From JBBDIO01 sp040880365 (GTDB lineage Bacteria; Chloroflexota; Anaerolineae; Caldilineales; Caldilineaceae), in contig JBBDIO010000219.1 of NCBI GenBank assembly GCA_040880365.1, positions 1-15,138 of the forward strand: a stretch of 15,138 nt of DNA. The letters are read 5' to 3'. The notes below the pieces were generated by a model. That model had not been told where the DNA came from, did no database searches, and was given only the letters and a program-made list of their open reading frames with translations. The position numbers and the translations under genes are program-made. This document shows positions 13,806 through 15,138 of this stretch, one piece after another (positions within the stretch are counted from its first letter, which is position 1; each line of letters starts with the position of its first letter).

Positions 13806-13835
13806 CATATAAGTTGTGCAATAGGCGTGCACAAC
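13806..13835 (-). promoter_or_regulatory. Promoter with overlapping palindromic operator for the small peptide gene
   Basis: On the minus strand TTGTGC (13834-13829) and TATATG (13811-13806) are exactly 17 bp apart. The perfect inverted repeat GTTGTGCA-N7-TGCACAAC (13813-13835) covers the -35 and the spacer, the classic position for a repressor operator. Confidence 0.5.
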
Positions 13836-13972
13836 TGGTTTGATACTTTCTGCGAATTGAGGGAGCTGGCCCCTGGCTTGTGACCTTGCTCTGCCCCGTT
13901 TTACTTACCTCATTCTGCTTCTATCCAAGATAGCGCAATCTTGTGGCTTTGATCTACCAGACTGCTAATAGT

Positions 13973-14036
13973 CCACTTTCAAGTGGCTTATTAACCTCTC
14001 AATGCGGGTAAAAAAACTCTCACCTTGCAGTTTTTT
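13973..14036. repeat. Two short perfect hairpins, the second bidirectional terminator-like
   Basis: CCACTT-TC-AAGTGG (13973-13986), then AAAAAACT (14011-14018) pairing with AGTTTTTT (14029-14036) across a 10-nt loop. The A- and T-rich arms suit a terminator on either strand, but no gene clearly ends here. Confidence 0.5.
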
Positions 14037-14044
14037 CTATCATT

Positions 14045-14096
14045 GTGTGCAAAACCAGGAGCCAAGGCTTCGCAGTTTTGCACACCGATATTTTTT
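14045..14096 (+). terminator. 11-bp hairpin followed by T-run
   Basis: GTGTGCAAAAC (14045-14055) pairs perfectly with GTTTTGCACAC (14075-14085). The 19-nt loop holds a further small stem AGCC/GGCT, and TTTTTT follows at 14091-14096. On the plus strand it resembles an intrinsic terminator although the nearest plus-strand stop is 510 bp away. It also contains the TGTGCA element found in the palindrome at 13813-13835. Confidence 0.5.
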
Positions 14097-14143
14097 GTGA
14101 CTATTTTTGTGACAAAGGTTTGTTTTTGAATCTGGTGTTAGGA

Positions 14144-14162
14144 ATGCCCGCAGACGGGGCAT
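14144..14162. repeat. Short perfect hairpin
   Basis: ATGCCC (14144-14149) and GGGCAT (14157-14162) form a 6-bp inverted repeat with a 7-nt loop, just left of the long 14204-14287 inverted repeat. Confidence 0.55.
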
Positions 14163-14203
14163 GGGAGAGGGTGGTGCGGGGAGGTGTATTGCGGTAGTTT
14201 AAT

Positions 14204-14287
14204 GGCAAAACCCCAACATGAACGCTGCGTGCCGGTGGTTTGCCATTCGGTGACCAGCCAACAACAGATCCATGTTGGGGTTTTGCC
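14204..14287. repeat. Perfect 17-bp inverted repeat with 50-bp centre
   Basis: GGCAAAACCCCAACATG (14204-14220) is exactly complementary to CATGTTGGGGTTTTGCC (14271-14287). The centre can form smaller stems. There is no transposase, no clear target-site duplication and no T-run, so it may be a MITE- or REP-like element or a stable small RNA. Confidence 0.8.
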
Positions 14288-14383
14288 CAACTGCGTGCGG
14301 GAGTGGGAATCAGTTTTGCGCGACAATGATGTGCTTGCTACGGCTGTGCGCTGCCGTTTGTTCTGGTTATCTCACTTTCTTTC

Positions 14384-14405
14384 ACACTTTCTTCAGAGAA
14401 AGTGT
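14384..14405. repeat. Perfect 9-bp hairpin
   Basis: ACACTTTCT (14384-14392) and AGAAAGTGT (14397-14405) flank TCAG. It lies about 110 bp beyond the end of the UxaA-like gene on that gene's strand. No other gene is seen in 13753-14514. Confidence 0.7.
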
Positions 14406-14514
14406 TGCGTGAATGGCCGGGGAAGGTACACGCTGCCGTCTGGTTCGCAATCCCCTGGATTGCAGTCTCGCGCGTATATCTGCGTGTTCAGCATCGCCCA
14501 GTCGGCACACGCAA

Positions 14515-15138
14515 CTACATGGAAACACCCATCAGCCCCCGGGTGAGCTGAAAGTCGATGTTTCCCATTTGGGTGAGCTTGGGAACATAGCGCCGCGAAA
14601 GTGTCGCTGACATCCGCTCGAGGATGGCAGTCAGATTCTCGGGAACGGTGCCGCGCAGGTCCAGGTCGACGTCGGCTGCATATTGCTGCGCGATGGATTG
14701 GGTGCCGGCAATTTGTAGCACAGGCACCAGGGGGTGCGACTGGAGCGGATGCTCACCGGCCAGGGCGAGGATGACCTCGACGCCGGTTGCGCCCAGCCCG
14801 GTAATGGATTCGACCCAGTGGGTGGTGGGAGATTCCATGATGTGCAGCCCTGCGGTTGTGATTGGTTCACCATAGGCGAGGGTGGGCACAGGGGGACGCG
14901 TGCCCAGCAGTTCGGTGCGAAACGCGGGTGTAGAGAGCAGGGTCGCGGTTTCGGGGATGACCACAGTGCCGCCCGCACCGACGATAAGGCGGGTCAACAT
15001 TGCCAGGCGCGCCGCCGCATCGGGAGAAACAGGGCCTTCGCTGCTCAGCCCCACACGCAACTGCGCGGCGCGGGCCGTCACTTCTTCGCGCGCACCTTCG
15101 TTCTGGGTGATCTGGCTAAACCAGCCTTTGACTTTGTC
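14515..15138 (-). CDS. UxaA-family protein, C-terminal (altronate/galactarate dehydratase-like) domain, partial at window edge
   Basis: The frame runs without a stop from the right edge of the window (first visible residues DKVKGWFSQITQNEG) to TAG at 14515, so the N-terminus lies outside; a GTG at 15081 is only an internal Val. The visible 207 residues match the C-terminal half of UxaA/GarD-type dehydratases, which remove water from sugar acids such as D-altronate with Fe or Mn. Recognisable parts are GGTVVIPETATLLS (the AGGTV-x-SETPE region), HWVESITGLGATGVEVILA (the family's ESTTGLAAxGA region) and LDLRGTV near the end (the position of the VDINAG motif). The substrate cannot be told from this half. 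It is cytoplasmic, and no sugar-acid genes are visible beside it. Confidence 0.75.
   Translation of the reverse strand, partial: DKVKGWFSQITQNEGAREEVTARAAQLRVGLSSEGPVSPDAAARLAMLTRLIVGAGGTVVIPETATLLSTPAFRTELLGTRPPVPTLAYGEPITTAGLHIMESPTTHWVESITGLGATGVEVILALAGEHPLQSHPLVPVLQIAGTQSIAQQYAADVDLDLRGTVPENLTAILERMSATLSRRYVPKLTQMGNIDFQLTRGLMGVSM

Noticed and set aside
14190..14215. tRNA-Gly-like gene
   Set aside because: GTAGTTTAATGGCAAAAC resembles a tRNA-Gly D-arm, but no anticodon or T-arm follows; the segment belongs to the 17-bp inverted repeat.

Overview
The window reads as a bacterial chromosome segment. The most likely source is a Chloroflexota (green non-sulfur lineage, Anaerolineae/Caldilineae-like). 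That is an inference from moderate-to-high GC, the split STAND ATPase/TPR pair, the HtrA protease with a PepSY-like tail, the receiver-only regulator and the unfused radical-SAM/DUF2344 pair. No taxonomic marker settles it.

Left part (1-7.9 kb). A plus-strand envelope protease of the HtrA type converges, through a bidirectional terminator, on a minus-strand block. Read 5' to 3', that block is a B12-binding radical SAM protein, its DUF2344 partner, then rplU-rpmA-rpmE (ribosomal proteins L21, L27, L31) and tdk (thymidine kinase). The ribosomal genes have their own near-consensus promoter, a leader of about 250 nt and a terminator after rpmE. Between the DUF2344 gene and rplU, where RNase G often sits in other bacteria, there is only a decayed plus-strand remnant that looks like a TetR regulator tail plus a deleted HlyD-type adaptor.

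Middle (7.9-10.6 kb). A tRNA-Glu(CUC) gene has a near-consensus promoter and a long terminator hairpin, and is followed by a tRNA-like structured leader ahead of the radical SAM gene. Next come an orphan lipoprotein, a receiver-only response regulator whose phospho-acceptor Asp is Glu, and a DJ-1/PfpI-like protein without the nucleophilic Cys. Between the last two lie twin perfect hairpins with Shine-Dalgarno-like loops and a 12-bp tandem repeat, part of which forms a 38-codon ORF. Tandem repeats with a 12-bp unit occur at four places in the window.

Right part (10.6-15.1 kb). A short ORF and an attenuator-like element precede a STAND (NB-ARC-type) ATPase with an N-terminal HTH-like region. 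It overlaps by 10 bp a protein made of about seven 40-residue TPRs. Convergent with these is a 61-residue peptide with an N-terminal membrane or signal segment, whose predicted promoter is covered by a perfect TGTGCA-type palindrome. The STAND/TPR/peptide group is the best candidate for an undescribed signalling unit, possibly peptide sensing by TPRs, but this is a hypothesis. About 760 nt of hairpin-rich non-coding DNA follows, and then the C-terminal domain of a UxaA-family (altronate/galactarate dehydratase-like) protein that runs off the window edge.
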